From positions 155,495 through 219,494 of the forward strand of contig NZ_LZZS01000014.1 of the NCBI RefSeq assembly GCF_014170335.1: a DNA stretch of 64,000 nt, in the 5' to 3' direction. Positions 37,322-48,127 of this stretch are shown here, piece by piece (within the stretch, counting starts at the first letter, position 1; every line of letters begins with the position of its first letter). The notes under the pieces are model-generated. The model had not been told where the DNA came from. It searched no databases and was given only the letters and a program-made list of their open reading frames with translations. This DNA is from Achromobacter sp. UMC46. GTDB taxonomy: Bacteria > Pseudomonadota > Gammaproteobacteria > Burkholderiales > Burkholderiaceae_B. The translations under genes were made by a program, and so were the position numbers.

Positions 37322-37364
37322 GGAACCTGAAGCGATCGGGGACGGGCCCCGGTATTCAGGTTCC
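37322..37364. terminator. Bidirectional hairpin between dciA and lpxC
   Basis: GGAACCTGAA (37322-37331) pairs with TTCAGGTTCC (37355-37364), and an inner GGGG/CCCC stem strengthens it. It lies between two convergent genes, 14 bases past the lpxC stop. There is no clear T run on either side, so termination is inferred from position. Confidence 0.6.
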
Positions 37365-37378
37365 GGGAAAGCCTGGCG

Positions 37379-38302
37379 TCAGGCCAGCTTCCACTCGTGG
37401 CGAAACGCCTGCGGCGCCTCTTCCTGCGATTCATAGGTGACCAGTTCCCAGGCGTCTTGCTGAGCAAGCAGCGCGCGGGCCAGCTGATTGTTCAGGCCGT
37501 GGCCCGACTTGCACGCCACATAGCGCGCCACCAGGGGCTTGCCCAACAGATACAGGTCGCCGATGGCGTCCAGGATCTTGTGCTTCACGAATTCATCGTC
37601 GTAACGCAGCCCGTCGCTGTTCAGCACGCGGTACTCGTCCATGACGATGGCGTTGTCCAGGCTGCCGCCACGGGCCAGGCCCATCGAACGCAAGGCTTCC
37701 ACTTCGTTCACGAACCCGAAGGTGCGCGCACGGGCGATTTCGCGCACGTACGAATGCGTGGCGAAATCGATCTCGGCGAAATTGGCCGTGGAGTCGATGG
37801 CGGGATGGCGGAAGTCGATCGAGAACGCCAGCGCGTAGCCCTCATGGGGTTCCAGGCGGGCCCATTTCTCGTTGCGGCCTTCGCCTTCGCGCACTTCCAC
37901 CGTCTTTTTGACGCGGATGAATTGCTTGGGCGCGTTCTGCTCGACGATGCCCGCCGAGCGCAACAGATAAACGAACGTTGCCGCACTGCCGTCCATGATG
38001 GGGACTTCTTCGGCAGTGAGGTCGATATGCAGGTTGTCGATACCCAGGCCGGCAAGCGCCGACATGAGGTGCTCCACCGTGGAGACGCGGACATTGCCCT
38101 GTTGCAGGACGGACGCCATGCGCGTATCGCCCACGCCAGTAGCTTGCGCGGGCAAGTCAACGACCTGCGGCAGGTCCACGCGGTGGAAAACGATGCCAGT
38201 ATTGGGTTGCGCCGGACGCAGGGTGAGTTCTACCCGCCGTCCGGAGTGGACGCCGACGCCTGTCGTGCGGACTAGATTCTGAATGCTGCGCTGTCGGAAC
38301 AT
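37379..38302 (-). CDS. lpxC: UDP-3-O-acyl-N-acetylglucosamine deacetylase LpxC
   Basis: The first committed enzyme of lipid A synthesis, 307 residues, zinc-dependent. Zinc and catalytic motifs are [17 protein letters not shown] (His, with Glu), [15 protein letters not shown] (His, Asp) and [15 protein letters not shown] (His of the active site). The protein ends shortly after the usual C-terminus. It lies 239 bases after ftsZ on the same strand, the classical position after the dcw cluster. Confidence 0.98.
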   Translation of the reverse strand: MFRQRSIQNLVRTTGVGVHSGRRVELTLRPAQPNTGIVFHRVDLPQVVDLPAQATGVGDTRMASVLQQGNVRVSTVEHLMSALAGLGIDNLHIDLTAEEVPIMDGSAATFVYLLRSAGIVEQNAPKQFIRVKKTVEVREGEGRNEKWARLEPHEGYALAFSIDFRHPAIDSTANFAEIDFATHSYVREIARARTFGFVNEVEALRSMGLARGGSLDNAIVMDEYRVLNSDGLRYDDEFVKHKILDAIGDLYLLGKPLVARYVACKSGHGLNNQLARALLAQQDAWELVTYESQEEAPQAFRHEWKLA

Positions 38303-38467
38303 GAGACTTGGGTGTTAGAGCCAGGAAGCCGGCACGAAGAGAACAGATTGCCGGCGTAACTGACGTATTGTAACGCTGTCCGACCCTTGACGCCATCCGG
38401 CGCGCGGGATCGACCGATACCTCCGTCCCTTATTGGAACCGTGCAAGGGAAACACGGACCGCTCCGC

Positions 38468-38501
38468 CTCCGGCTTGCCCGCGGGGACAGGCAAGCCGGA
38501 G
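38468..38501 (-). terminator. Strong hairpin after ftsZ
   Basis: A perfect 12-bp inverted repeat (CTCCGGCTTGCC, 38468-38479 and 38490-38501) with a 10-base loop lies 40 bases past the ftsZ stop. It lacks a T run, so it may stabilise the ftsZ mRNA end or terminate only part of the transcripts. Confidence 0.5.
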
Positions 38502-38541
38502 ATGAGGGAGTGCGCTTAGAGCCTGTGACCGGCTCTCTGGT

Positions 38542-39726
38542 TCAATCCGCCTGCTTGCGCAGGAATGCCGGGATGTCGAAATGATCCATGCCCGAGCTTT
38601 CCAGCGCACGCACCTGGGCAGACGCCTGGCTGCGCGGATTGCGCATGACCGACGGCATGTCCAGATTGCGGTAATCGCCACCTTGGCCGGCCGGCATCGT
38701 GCCCATGGGCATGTTGTCGGTACCGGTGCGGAGCACTTCAGCGGTGTTCTGAACCAGTTGCGGACGCGCTTGCGCACGGCCCAGGCCAGTTGCCACCACG
38801 GTCACGCGCAGGTTTTCACCCATCGTCTCGTCGTAGGCGGTGCCGAAGATCACGGTCGCGTCGTCCGAAGCGTAGCTGCGGATCGTTTCCATGATTTCGC
38901 GCGTTTCGCGCATCTTCAGCGAGCGGCTGGCGGTGATGTTGACCAGCACGCCGCGAGCGCCGTTCAGGTCCACGCCTTCCAGCAGCGGGCAAGCGATGGC
39001 GTGCTCGGCGGCGACGCGTGCGCGGTCAGCGCCCGATGCCGATGCCGTGCCCATCATGGCCTGGCCTTGCTCGCCCATGATCGTCTTGACGTCTTCGAAG
39101 TCGACGTTGACGTTGCCTTCGACATTGATGATTTCGGCGATGCCCGCGCACGCGTTGTGCAGGATATCGTCGGCCGAACGGAAGCAGTCTTCCTGCGTCG
39201 CGTCCTCGTCCATCAACTCATACAGGTTCTCGTTGAGCACCACGATGAGCGAATGCACGTGCTTGGCCAATTCCGAGATACCGTCCTCGGCCATCTTCAG
39301 GCGCTTGTTGCCTTCGAAGGTGAAGGGCTTGGTGACCACGCCTACGGTCAGGATGCCCAGTTCCTTCGCCACTTCGGCCACGACCGGACCTGCGCCGGTG
39401 CCGGTGCCACCGCCCATGCCGGCGGTGATGAAGACCATGTGCGCGCCGTTCAGCGCAGCACGGATCTCCTCGCGCGCGGTTTCAGCCGACGCGCGTCCCT
39501 GCTCGGGCTTGGCGCCCGCGCCCAGGCCGGTACGGCCCAGACGAATCTGCACCGGGGCATTGGTTGCCGCCAGCGCTTGCGCATCGGTGTTGGCGCAGAT
39601 GAAATCCACGCCGTGCACGCCGTTGCGAATCATGTGCGCGACGGCATTGCCGCCCGCACCGCCCACACCAACGACCTTGATTACGGTCCCTTTGGTGTTG
39701 TTCTCAAGCATCTCAAAGTTCATCAT
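38542..39726 (-). CDS. ftsZ: Cell division protein FtsZ
   Basis: The tubulin-like GTPase that forms the division ring, 394 residues. The GTP-binding signature GGGTGTGAGPVVAEVAKELG and the synergy-loop segment with NVDFEDVKTIM are present. The C-terminal peptide DHFDIPAFLRKQAD, which binds FtsA and other partners, is intact after a Gln/Arg-rich linker. Two ATG codons in a row (39726, 39723) follow GGGAG; either could be the start. It lies 187 bases after ftsA, so it may have its own promoter. Confidence 0.98.
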   Translation of the reverse strand: MMNFEMLENNTKGTVIKVVGVGGAGGNAVAHMIRNGVHGVDFICANTDAQALAATNAPVQIRLGRTGLGAGAKPEQGRASAETAREEIRAALNGAHMVFITAGMGGGTGTGAGPVVAEVAKELGILTVGVVTKPFTFEGNKRLKMAEDGISELAKHVHSLIVVLNENLYELMDEDATQEDCFRSADDILHNACAGIAEIINVEGNVNVDFEDVKTIMGEQGQAMMGTASASGADRARVAAEHAIACPLLEGVDLNGARGVLVNITASRSLKMRETREIMETIRSYASDDATVIFGTAYDETMGENLRVTVVATGLGRAQARPQLVQNTAEVLRTGTDNMPMGTMPAGQGGDYRNLDMPSVMRNPRSQASAQVRALESSGMDHFDIPAFLRKQAD

Positions 39727-39913
39727 GATGACTCCCTCACAAGTCCGATTTTGCAAATCACAAAAATTCCCCAACAGCCTATCTTTTGTGAATCGCCTCA
39801 AAGCCGACGCCGACTACATAGGTCCGCCACGGGTTTGAGACGCCTCCTCTTTCTGGTGTTCCCCGCAATACCGCCACGGATCGCACCAAGGAGCAGGCCC
39901 CAACCTGCACCCT

Positions 39914-41140
39914 TTAATTCATAAACCATTCCTTCATGCGCGCCAGCAGGCTTTTGAAATTGCCCGTCTGCGCCGCGACCTTGCGGCCGCGCACGCGTTG
40001 CATGCGCGCTTCCTGCAGCAAGCCCATCACCGTCGAGAAGCGCGGATTGCGCATCACGTCGGCCAGGCTGCCTTCGTACTCGGGTACCGCCACGCGCACC
40101 GGCTTCAGGAACACGTCCTCGGCCAGTTCGATCATGCCGGGCAACTGCGCCGACCCGCCGGTCAGGACCACGCCCGAGGCCAGCAAGTCTTCGTAGCCGG
40201 AATCGCGCACGACCTGCTGCACTAGCGTGAACAGTTCTTCCACGCGCGGCTCGATCACGGCGCCCAGCGCCTGGCGCTTGACCTGGCGCGGACCGCGGTC
40301 GCCCAGGCCCGGCACTTCCACGGACTCGTCCGGGCTGGCCAGCACCTGCTTGGCCACGCCGTAGCGCAGCTTGATCTCTTCGGCGTCCGGCGTCGGCGTG
40401 CGCAACATGGCCGCGATGTCGTTGGTGATCTGGTCGCCGGCGATCGGCAGCACGGCGGTGTGGCGGATCGCCCCGCCGGTGAAGATGGCGACATCGGTCG
40501 TGCCGCCGCCGATGTCGACCAGCACGACGCCCAGTTCCTTCTCGTCGGCGGTCAGCACGGCCAGGCTGGAGGCCAGGGGCTGCAGGATCAGGTCCTGCAC
40601 TTCCAGGCCGCAGCGGCGCACGCACTTGACGATGTTCTGCGCGGCGCTGACCGCGCCCGTCACGATGTGCACGCGCACTTCCAGGCGCAGGCCGCTCATG
40701 CCGATGGGCTCGCGGATGTCTTCCTGGCCGTCGACGATGAATTCCTGGGTCAGCACGTGCAGCACCTGCTGGTCCGTCGGGATGTTCACCGCCTTGGCGG
40801 TCTCGATGACGCGGGCAACGTCGGTGGCGGTGACTTCCTTGTCCTTCACAGCGACCATGCCGCTGGAGTTGAAGCTGCGGATATGGCTGCCGGCAATGCC
40901 GGTGTAGACGTCGCGAATCTTGCAATCTGCCATCAGCTCGGCTTCTTCAAGCGCGCGCTGAATGGAATTCACAGTGGTCTCGATGTTGACGACCACGCCC
41001 TTGCGCATGCCGCGCGATTCGTGCTGGCCGAGGCCGAGCACTTCGAATCGCCCTTCGGGCAAAATTTCAGCCACCACAGCCACCACCTTGCTGGTGCCGA
41101 TATCGAGGGCGACGATAAGGTCCTTGATGTCACGGGTCAT
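39914..41140 (-). CDS. ftsA: Cell division protein FtsA
   Basis: An actin-like protein, 408 residues, that tethers FtsZ to the membrane. Actin-type ATP motifs are VALDIGTSKVVAVVAE at the N-terminus and VVLVDIGGGTTDVAIF in the middle. The C-terminal amphipathic helix SLLARMKEWFMN is the membrane anchor. ATG 41140 gives the normal family length; the frame is open further upstream through ftsQ but that is not used. ftsQ ends only 4 bases before. Confidence 0.97.
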   Translation of the reverse strand: MTRDIKDLIVALDIGTSKVVAVVAEILPEGRFEVLGLGQHESRGMRKGVVVNIETTVNSIQRALEEAELMADCKIRDVYTGIAGSHIRSFNSSGMVAVKDKEVTATDVARVIETAKAVNIPTDQQVLHVLTQEFIVDGQEDIREPIGMSGLRLEVRVHIVTGAVSAAQNIVKCVRRCGLEVQDLILQPLASSLAVLTADEKELGVVLVDIGGGTTDVAIFTGGAIRHTAVLPIAGDQITNDIAAMLRTPTPDAEEIKLRYGVAKQVLASPDESVEVPGLGDRGPRQVKRQALGAVIEPRVEELFTLVQQVVRDSGYEDLLASGVVLTGGSAQLPGMIELAEDVFLKPVRVAVPEYEGSLADVMRNPRFSTVMGLLQEARMQRVRGRKVAAQTGNFKSLLARMKEWFMN

Positions 41141-41144
41141 GGCG

Positions 41145-41969
41145 TTAGCGTTTCTTGGGAGGTTTCGGTATGGATTTGGATTTGGCTTCCGACGCGGGCA
41201 ACGGAGCCAGCGCCAGGGCGAAACCATTGGGATAGCGCAAGTCGGCCTGCGTGATGGTGCGCCCTTCCAGGCGCCCCGACACGGCGGGCCAAGCCTGCAC
41301 AAAGCGTTGAATGCGAGCCGCGAACGGCAGCGCGCCGGGCAAACCATGCGGGTCCGGCGCATCGGCGCCCGGATCGCGGCCCAGGTCCAGCATCATGCCG
41401 TTGGACAGCACCACGCGCCAGGCATAGCGCGGGCTCAGTTCCAACTGTTTGACATGCATGTCCAGCGGCGCGAACCAGCGCGCCAATTCTGCGTAGCGCT
41501 GCACGACCAGCGGTTCCGTGCCCTCGGGCCCGGAGAACTGCGGCAGCACCGTTTCGTCGTCCACCTCGCCCGTGTTCGCCGTGAACGCTTCGCCCCAGGT
41601 GTTGATCATCTGGTTCTCGTTCCACAGCGCCAGCGGCTGCTGTTCCTCGATCCGGACGCGCAGCACATTGGGCCAGATCCGGCGCACGGTGGCATGGCGC
41701 ACCCACGGCACCGATTCGAAGATCTCGCGCGCGTCGTCCAGGTCCACCGTGAAGAAGTTGCCCTTGAAGCGGCCGGCGATCGCCGCCCTCACCGCCCCCG
41801 GCGACACATAGTGCAGCTCGGTGTCCGGCATCGACTCCAGCTCGATGGCCGACAGCGTGAAGAACGGGCGCTGCGCAACCCACACCACGCCCGCCAGGAG
41901 CATGGCGCAAACCGCCAGCACGGCTAGCGTGTTGGCGATCAGGTTGGTAGTGCGAGCGTCGTTCCACAC
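41145..41969 (-). CDS. ftsQ: Cell division protein FtsQ
   Basis: 274 residues. A short cytoplasmic tail and one membrane helix (about 11-31) precede a POTRA domain (about 36-108, starting FFTLSAIELE) and the beta domain that binds FtsB/FtsL. SVPWVRHATVRRIWPNVLRVRI is the usual POTRA-end segment. The C-terminal tail is rich in Lys/Ser/Pro. It lies 12 bases after ddl and 4 bases before ftsA. Confidence 0.95.
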   Translation of the reverse strand: MWNDARTTNLIANTLAVLAVCAMLLAGVVWVAQRPFFTLSAIELESMPDTELHYVSPGAVRAAIAGRFKGNFFTVDLDDAREIFESVPWVRHATVRRIWPNVLRVRIEEQQPLALWNENQMINTWGEAFTANTGEVDDETVLPQFSGPEGTEPLVVQRYAELARWFAPLDMHVKQLELSPRYAWRVVLSNGMMLDLGRDPGADAPDPHGLPGALPFAARIQRFVQAWPAVSGRLEGRTITQADLRYPNGFALALAPLPASEAKSKSIPKPPKKR

Positions 41970-41981
41970 GGATTATCCAGG

Positions 41982-42932
41982 TCAAGCGTTACGGGAGGCT
42001 TCGCGCACTTTGCACGAGGCCTCGGACAGAATCGCCACGCACAGTTCGGCGTAGCTGATCCCCACGGCCTTCGCGGCCATGGGCACCAGGGAATGGCTGG
42101 TCATGCCAGGCGAAGTATTCATTTCAAGCAGCCACGGGCGGTTGTCGCGGTCCAGCATGAAGTCGGCGCGACCCCAGCCTTCGCAACCCAGCGCCCGATA
42201 CGCCTTGACGGCGATCGCGGAGACTTCTTCAGCCACTTCCGGCGGCAACGTGGCCGGGCAGAAGTACTGCGTGTCGTCCGAGAAATACTTGTGTTCGTAG
42301 TCGTAATTGCCGCCGGGCGCCGCGATCTCGATCACGGGCAGCGCGCGCGCGGCCTTGCCGGAACCCAGCACGGCCACCGTCAGCTCGCGGCCGGTGATGA
42401 ACTGCTCGGCCAGCACTTCGCTGTCGAAACGGGCGGCCGCGGCGTAGGCGTCCTTCATGTCCGAATAGCCCACGACTTTGGTGATGCCGACGGTCGAGCC
42501 TTCATGCGGCGGCTTGATGATCAGCGGCAGGCTCAGGCGGTCGGGCACCAGGCGCAATTCCGTGTCGGCATCCAGCACTTCGAATTCAGGCGTGGGCAGG
42601 CCATGCTGCAACCACAAGCGCTTGGTCATGGTCTTGTCCATGGCCAGCGCCGAGGCCATCGGGCCGCTGCCGGTATAGGGAATGCCCAGCAGTTCCAGGG
42701 CGCCCTGGATCGTGCCGTCTTCGCCATAGCGGCCATGCAGGGCGATGAACACGCGGTCGAACCCTTCGGCGGCAAGCTCTGCCAGGCTGCGTTCGCCCGT
42801 GTCGAACAGGTGCGCGTCCACGCCGGCGCTTGCCAGCGCCTGCTGCACGCCTTTGCCAGACATCAGCGACACTTCGCGTTCGGCGGAACGACCGCCGTAC
42901 AGAACACCCACTTTGCCGAATTGCGTGCTCAT
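41982..42932 (-). CDS. ddlB: D-alanine-D-alanine ligase
   Basis: 316 residues of the ATP-grasp family, making D-Ala-D-Ala for MurF. The N-terminal motif [17 protein letters not shown], the catalytic-loop segment [13 protein letters not shown], and the C-terminal [18 protein letters not shown] segment with metal-binding Glu and Asn are all present. The family usually has about 305-320 residues. Its ATG overlaps the murC stop by four bases. It supplies the fused MurEF enzyme upstream in the same cluster. Confidence 0.97.
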   Translation of the reverse strand: MSTQFGKVGVLYGGRSAEREVSLMSGKGVQQALASAGVDAHLFDTGERSLAELAAEGFDRVFIALHGRYGEDGTIQGALELLGIPYTGSGPMASALAMDKTMTKRLWLQHGLPTPEFEVLDADTELRLVPDRLSLPLIIKPPHEGSTVGITKVVGYSDMKDAYAAAARFDSEVLAEQFITGRELTVAVLGSGKAARALPVIEIAAPGGNYDYEHKYFSDDTQYFCPATLPPEVAEEVSAIAVKAYRALGCEGWGRADFMLDRDNRPWLLEMNTSPGMTSHSLVPMAAKAVGISYAELCVAILSEASCKVREASRNA

Positions 42933-44335
42933 GCCAGTTCTCCTACTTGGGCGGGGACTTTGCTGATGGACCCCGCGCCCATCACAATCACCACGTCGCC
43001 GTCGCGCACGAAGTCCACCACCGCCTGGGGCAGTTCAGCCACGTCTTCGACGAAAACCGGTTCGACCTTGCCGGCTACGCGCAAGGCGCGCGACAGGGCG
43101 CGGCCGTCGGCCGCCACCAGGGGCGGTTCGCCGGCGGCATAGACCTCGGTCAACAGCACGGCGTCGGCCGTGCCCAGCACGCGCACGAAATCTTCAAAGC
43201 AATCCCGGGTCCGCGTGTAGCGGTGCGGCTGGAACGCCAGCACGATGCGGCGGTCGGGCCATGCGCCGCGCGCCGCCGCCAGGGTGGCTGCCATTTCGAC
43301 CGGGTGATGGCCGTAGTCGTCGATGACCGTGAACGTGCCGCCGCCATGGCTGGCCGGCACGGGAAATTCGCCCGTCTGCGTGAAGCGGCGGCCCACGCCC
43401 TTGAACGCGGCCAGCGCGTCGCAAATCGCGTCGTCGGCCACGCCCAGTTCGGTCGCCACGGCAATCGCGGCCAGCGCGTTGCGCACGTTGTGCAGGCCGG
43501 GCAGGTTCAGCTCGACCTGCAGCGGCGGCAGCAGCGTGTCGCGGTGCGTGCGCTGCACGTTAAAGCGCATGCGCGTGCCTTCCGGCCGCACTTCATAGGC
43601 GCGCACCTGCGCGTCTTCATTCAAACCGTATGTCGTGATGGGACGCGACACGAAAGGCATGATCTCGCGCACGTTGGCGTCGTCTGAGCACAGCACGGCG
43701 CTGCCGTAGAACGGCAGGCGCTGCGTGAATTCGATGAACGCGCTCTTCAGGCGCGCCACATCGTGCCCGTAGGTGTCCATGTGGTCGGCGTCGATGTTGG
43801 TCACGATGGCCATCACCGGCAGCAGGTTCAGGAACGACGCGTCGGACTCGTCGGCCTCGACCACGATGTAATCGCCCTGCCCCAGCCGCGCGTTGGCGCC
43901 GGCCGAATTCAGGCGGCCGCCGATCACGAAAGTAGGGTCCAGGTCGCCGGCGGCGAGCACGCTGGCCACCAGGCTGGTCGTCGTGGTCTTGCCGTGCGTG
44001 CCGGCCACCGCGATGCCGCGCTTCAGACGCATCAGCTCGGCCAGCATGATGGCGCGCGGCACCACCGGGATGCGCGACGCGCGGGCCGCGATCACTTCGG
44101 GGTTGTCGCCCGCGACAGCGGTGGACGTCACGATGGCGCCCGCGCCCGTGACATTGCTGGCCACATGGCCGATCGCGATGTTCACGCCCAGGCTTGCCAG
44201 GCGGCGCGTCACGGCCGACTCGTTCAAGTCGGACCCGCTGATCGTGTAGCCCAGGTTGAGCAGCACTTCGGCAATGCCGCTCATGCCCGAGCCGCCGATG
44301 CCTACGAAATGGATATGTTGAATTCTGTGTTTCAT
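42929..44335 (-). CDS. murC: UDP-N-acetylmuramate-L-alanine ligase MurC
   Basis: 468 residues. It adds L-Ala to UDP-MurNAc using ATP. The N-terminal nucleotide motif is [20 protein letters not shown], the ATP loop is [14 protein letters not shown], and the later [10 protein letters not shown] and [10 protein letters not shown] motifs are typical of MurC. The gene overlaps murG upstream and ddl downstream by ATGA, which suggests coupled translation. Confidence 0.98.
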   Translation of the reverse strand: MKHRIQHIHFVGIGGSGMSGIAEVLLNLGYTISGSDLNESAVTRRLASLGVNIAIGHVASNVTGAGAIVTSTAVAGDNPEVIAARASRIPVVPRAIMLAELMRLKRGIAVAGTHGKTTTTSLVASVLAAGDLDPTFVIGGRLNSAGANARLGQGDYIVVEADESDASFLNLLPVMAIVTNIDADHMDTYGHDVARLKSAFIEFTQRLPFYGSAVLCSDDANVREIMPFVSRPITTYGLNEDAQVRAYEVRPEGTRMRFNVQRTHRDTLLPPLQVELNLPGLHNVRNALAAIAVATELGVADDAICDALAAFKGVGRRFTQTGEFPVPASHGGGTFTVIDDYGHHPVEMAATLAAARGAWPDRRIVLAFQPHRYTRTRDCFEDFVRVLGTADAVLLTEVYAAGEPPLVAADGRALSRALRVAGKVEPVFVEDVAELPQAVVDFVRDGDVVIVMGAGSISKVPAQVGELA

Positions 44336-45408
44336 GATGAACGCCCCGCTGCTTGTTCACAGACGTCGGCGATATGGGCTGCCGCTTCCGGGTGCGCATG
44401 CGCGCGGGCCCGGATGGCGACGGCTTCGAGTTCTTGTCGGGTGCGCTGGGCGAGCCAGTCCGCCAGCCACTCGGGCGTCAAGGCGGTCTGCGGCTGCAGC
44501 CAAGCGGCCTCCGCGTCGCTCAAAAAGCGCGCGTTGGCGGTTTGATGGTCATCGATGGCGTGCGGGAACGGCACGAACAGGGCGGCGACGCCCGCCGCGG
44601 CCACTTCGGACACCGTCATGGCGCCCGCGCGGCAGATCAGCAGATCCGCGTCGCCCATGGCGCCCGCCATGTCATCGATGAACGCGCGGCAATCGGCCTG
44701 CACGCCCGCCTGGGCGTAGGCCTGCTGCAGCGCGGGCAAATGTTGTTCGCCTGCCTGATGGACGACCATCGGCCGGCTGTCTTGCGGCAGGCGCGCCAGC
44801 GCCTGCGGCACCGTCGTGTTCAGCGCTTGGGCGCCCAGGCTGCCGCCCACGACCAGCACGCGCAGCGGGCCCGTGCGGCCGGCATAGCGCACGGCCGGGT
44901 CCGGCAGTTCGCACAGGTCCGCGCGCACCGGGTTGCCCATGGCTTCGCCCTTGGGCAGCACGCCGGGGAATCCGCTCAGCACGCGGCGCGACATCTTGGC
45001 CAGGCACTTGTTCGCAGTGCCCGCCACGGCATTTTGTTCATGCACGACCAGCGGCGTGCCGCGCAGCGCGGCGATCACGCCGCCCGGGAAGGCCACGTAG
45101 CCGCCCATGCCCAGCACCACGTCGGGCCGCACGTCCGACAGGCGCGACCACGCTTGGGCAAAGGCGCGCAACAGCAGGAATGGCAGCTTCAGCAAGGCGG
45201 ACGCGCCCTTGCCGCGCACGCCCTGGAAGCGCAACGGCACCAGTTCGATACCGCGCGGCGGCACGAGCTTGCCTTCCATTTTGTCGGGGTTGCCCAGCCA
45301 CAGCACGCGCCAGCCGCGTTCGCGCAGCACATCGGCCACAGCCAGGCCGGGCATGATGTGCCCGCCGGTGCCGCCGGCCATGATCAGGATGGTGCGGGCC
45401 GCGGTCAT
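44332..45408 (-). CDS. murG: N-acetylglucosaminyl transferase MurG
   Basis: 358 residues. It transfers GlcNAc to lipid I to give lipid II at the inner face of the membrane. The glycine loop [41 protein letters not shown] and the nucleotide-binding RAGAMTVSE and [13 protein letters not shown] motifs are all present. The frame is open for a further 450 codons upstream through ftsW, but the ATG at 45408 overlapping the ftsW stop (ATGA) gives the normal length. Confidence 0.98.
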   Translation of the reverse strand: MTAARTILIMAGGTGGHIMPGLAVADVLRERGWRVLWLGNPDKMEGKLVPPRGIELVPLRFQGVRGKGASALLKLPFLLLRAFAQAWSRLSDVRPDVVLGMGGYVAFPGGVIAALRGTPLVVHEQNAVAGTANKCLAKMSRRVLSGFPGVLPKGEAMGNPVRADLCELPDPAVRYAGRTGPLRVLVVGGSLGAQALNTTVPQALARLPQDSRPMVVHQAGEQHLPALQQAYAQAGVQADCRAFIDDMAGAMGDADLLICRAGAMTVSEVAAAGVAALFVPFPHAIDDHQTANARFLSDAEAAWLQPQTALTPEWLADWLAQRTRQELEAVAIRARAHAHPEAAAHIADVCEQAAGRSS

Positions 45409-46598
45409 ACCCGCCCCCCGCGCATCATGACCCGGTTTTCCACGTCCACCCGGATCAGCATGGCCAGGGCGCACAGGTTCATCACCACGCCCGAACCGCC
45501 GTAGCTCATCAGCGGCAGGGTCAGGCCCTTGGTGGGCAGCAGCCCCAGGCACACGCCCATGTTGATGAAGGACTGCACGCCGAACCACATGGCCACGCCG
45601 TGCGCGACCAGGCCCGCAAACGTGCGTTCCATGGCGATGGCCTGGCGGCCGATGTCGAAACCGCGGTAGACGATGATGGCGAATAGCGTGATCACCAGCA
45701 TGACGCCGGCAAAGCCCAGCTCTTCGCCCACCACCGCCATCAGGAAGTCGGTGTGCGCTTCGGGCAGGTAATGCAGTTTTTCCACGCTGGCACCCAGACC
45801 CACGCCCAGCCATTCGCCGCGGCCCAGCGCGATCAGCGAGTGCGACAGCTGATAGGCGCTGCCGTAGGCGTTGTCTTCGTTCCAGGGATCCAGGTAGGCG
45901 AACAGTCGTGCGCGGCGCCACGGCGACAGCCAGATCAGCATCAGGAAGGTGCTGACCAGCACGGCCAAGAGGCTGCTGAAGTATTTGCCGTTGATGCCGC
46001 CCAGGAACAGGATGCCGATGGCGATCGCGACGATCACCATGAAGGCGCCCAGATCGGGCTCCAACAGCAGCAGCATGCCCACGCCAGCCAGCGCGAACGC
46101 CATCGGCAGGAAGCCGCGGGCGAACGCCTGCATGTGTTCCTGCTTGCGCACGGTGTAGTCGGCGGCGTAGAGCAGCGCGGCCAGCTTCATCAGTTCGGAA
46201 GGCTGGAAGTTCAGCGGACCCAGCGGAATCCAGCGGTGGGCGCCGTTGACCTCGCGGCCGATGCCCGGGATCAGCACCGCGACCAGCAGGATCATCGCCA
46301 CCACGAACAGCGGCACGGCCATGCGTTGCCAGACGCGGATCGGGATCGCCAGCACCACCGCGCCGGCAAGCAGCCCGGCGCTGACGAACAGGCCGTGGCG
46401 GATCACGAAGTAGTAGCGGCCATAGGAGGCATAGCGCGGACCGTCGGCCAGCGCAATCGACGCCGAATACACCATCAGCAAGCCAAGCAGCAACAACGTC
46501 GACGCCGCGATGACCAGCGGCAGATCGAAGTTGCGCATCTTGGTACGGCCGGGCCGTACGGCATTGACGCTGGCGGTGAGGTCGGCGATCAGGCTCAT
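45405..46598 (-). CDS. ftsW: Lipid II polymerase FtsW (SEDS family)
   Basis: 397 residues with ten hydrophobic segments. SEDS proteins polymerise glycan strands, here at the division septum together with FtsI. Family motifs are [21 protein letters not shown], the large loop with [22 protein letters not shown] and the end segment [11 protein letters not shown]. The catalytic Asp of RodA/FtsW lies in the large periplasmic loop (probably in [12 protein letters not shown]). It overlaps murD and murG by four bases each. Confidence 0.97.
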   Translation of the reverse strand: MSLIADLTASVNAVRPGRTKMRNFDLPLVIAASTLLLLGLLMVYSASIALADGPRYASYGRYYFVIRHGLFVSAGLLAGAVVLAIPIRVWQRMAVPLFVVAMILLVAVLIPGIGREVNGAHRWIPLGPLNFQPSELMKLAALLYAADYTVRKQEHMQAFARGFLPMAFALAGVGMLLLLEPDLGAFMVIVAIAIGILFLGGINGKYFSSLLAVLVSTFLMLIWLSPWRRARLFAYLDPWNEDNAYGSAYQLSHSLIALGRGEWLGVGLGASVEKLHYLPEAHTDFLMAVVGEELGFAGVMLVITLFAIIVYRGFDIGRQAIAMERTFAGLVAHGVAMWFGVQSFINMGVCLGLLPTKGLTLPLMSYGGSGVVMNLCALAMLIRVDVENRVMMRGGRV

Positions 46599-48127
46599 GC
46601 CACCTCTCCACGGTCGCGGGCCAGGTCTTCGACCTCTTCCACGAACACCTGCCCGCGATGCGGGTAGTTGCGGAACATGTCCAGGCTGGCGCAGGCGGGC
46701 GACAGCAGCACGGCGTCTCCGGGCTGCGCCAGTTCCGCCGCGCCGCGCACGGCGTCATGCAGCGAATCGACGGTGACGCAAGTGACGCCGGTCGGGGCCA
46801 GCACGCGGCCGATCTCGGGCCCGTCCAGGCCGATCAGCATCACGGCGCGCGCATGGCGCGACACCACCGGGATCAACGGCGAGAAATCCTGCCCCTTGCC
46901 CTGGCCGCCCGCGATCAGCACCACGGGTTGCCCCAGGCCTTCCAGCGCGGCGACGGTCGCGCCCACGTTGGTGCCCTTGCTGTCGTTGATGTAGTCGACG
47001 CCACCGATCTGGCGCACGAAGGCCGCGCGATGGGGTTCGCCGGAGTACTCGCGCAGCGCCCGCAGCATGGCGCCCCAGCCCAGGTCGAGGCAGCGCGCCA
47101 GCTGCAACGCGGCCAGCGCGTTCAAGGCATTGTGGATGCCGCGGATGCGCAAGGCGTCCACCGGCATCAGGCGGCTCATGCGGCCGTTGGCGCGCACCGG
47201 TTCCGGCGCGTCCTTCTTCTTGCGCACGGGCGGCGCAGGTTCATCGAAATCGCTGGGTTCGGCCGCCACCAGCCAGGACACGCCCTGACCGAGTTCCAGG
47301 CCCATGTCGCCCACCAGCTCCGGCATGTCGCGGCCGAAGCTGCGCACGTTCAACGCGTTCACGGTCTGCACCATGCGCACGGTCAGCGGGTCGTCGCGGT
47401 TGACGATGGCGATGCGCGACATCTTCAGCAGGCGCGCCTTGGCCGCCGCATACGCGTCCATGCCACCATGCCAGTCCAGATGGTCTTGCGTGACGTTCAG
47501 CACGACGGCTGCATCCGCCATCAGCGAACGGGTCGTCTCCAGTTGGAAGCTGGACAGTTCCAGCACCCAGACCTGCGGCAGCGCGTCGTTGTCCAGCGCG
47601 TCGATCAGCGCCGTCAGGGCGGCGGGGCTGATATTGCCGGCCGCCACGACCGACAGGCCGCTAGCCTCGATCAAGTCGCGCGTCAGCGCGGTCACGGTGG
47701 TCTTGCCATTGGTGCCCGTCACCGCCAGCAGGCGCGGACGGTACTCGCGCGTGTCGGCCAGGTCGGCCAGCGCACGTGCGAACAATTCGATTTCGCCGAC
47801 GACTTCGATGCCGCGGGCCTCGGCTTCGCGCAGCAGATCGCCGGCGGGCGCCTGGGCCGGCGCCAGGCCGGGGCTCAGCACGACTTGATCCACGCCATCC
47901 AGCAGTGCCGTGTCGAACGACGCGTCGCAACCCAGGCGGTATTCCACGTCGCTCTGCGCCAGCGCCTCGCGCAGCGCGGCCAATCCACCCGGCTCGGCGC
48001 GCGTGTCGGCCACACGCAAGCGGGCGCCCAGGCGGGCGCACCAGCGTGCGGCGGCGACACCCGTCTCGCCCAATCCGAGGATCAGGACGAGCGGCGCGTC
48101 AGCGCGGGAGGTTTCCATCGTATTCAT
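46595..48127 (-). CDS. murD: UDP-N-acetylmuramoyl-L-alanine-D-glutamate ligase MurD
   Basis: 510 residues. It adds D-Glu to UDP-MurNAc-L-Ala. The N-terminal domain holds [22 protein letters not shown], the ATP loop is [16 protein letters not shown], and the central [11 protein letters not shown] motif and the C-terminal [19 protein letters not shown] are typical. It is longer than the usual 440-450 residues, mainly through an insertion near residue 300 ([20 protein letters not shown]). A like insertion may be common to close relatives. It overlaps mraY and ftsW by four bases. Confidence 0.97.
   Translation of the reverse strand: MNTMETSRADAPLVLILGLGETGVAAARWCARLGARLRVADTRAEPGGLAALREALAQSDVEYRLGCDASFDTALLDGVDQVVLSPGLAPAQAPAGDLLREAEARGIEVVGEIELFARALADLADTREYRPRLLAVTGTNGKTTVTALTRDLIEASGLSVVAAGNISPAALTALIDALDNDALPQVWVLELSSFQLETTRSLMADAAVVLNVTQDHLDWHGGMDAYAAAKARLLKMSRIAIVNRDDPLTVRMVQTVNALNVRSFGRDMPELVGDMGLELGQGVSWLVAAEPSDFDEPAPPVRKKKDAPEPVRANGRMSRLMPVDALRIRGIHNALNALAALQLARCLDLGWGAMLRALREYSGEPHRAAFVRQIGGVDYINDSKGTNVGATVAALEGLGQPVVLIAGGQGKGQDFSPLIPVVSRHARAVMLIGLDGPEIGRVLAPTGVTCVTVDSLHDAVRGAAELAQPGDAVLLSPACASLDMFRNYPHRGQVFVEEVEDLARDRGEVA

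Noticed and set aside
45409..46758. Open extension of the murG frame upstream
   Set aside because: It runs through ftsW in another frame; the 45408 ATG overlapping the ftsW stop gives normal MurG length.
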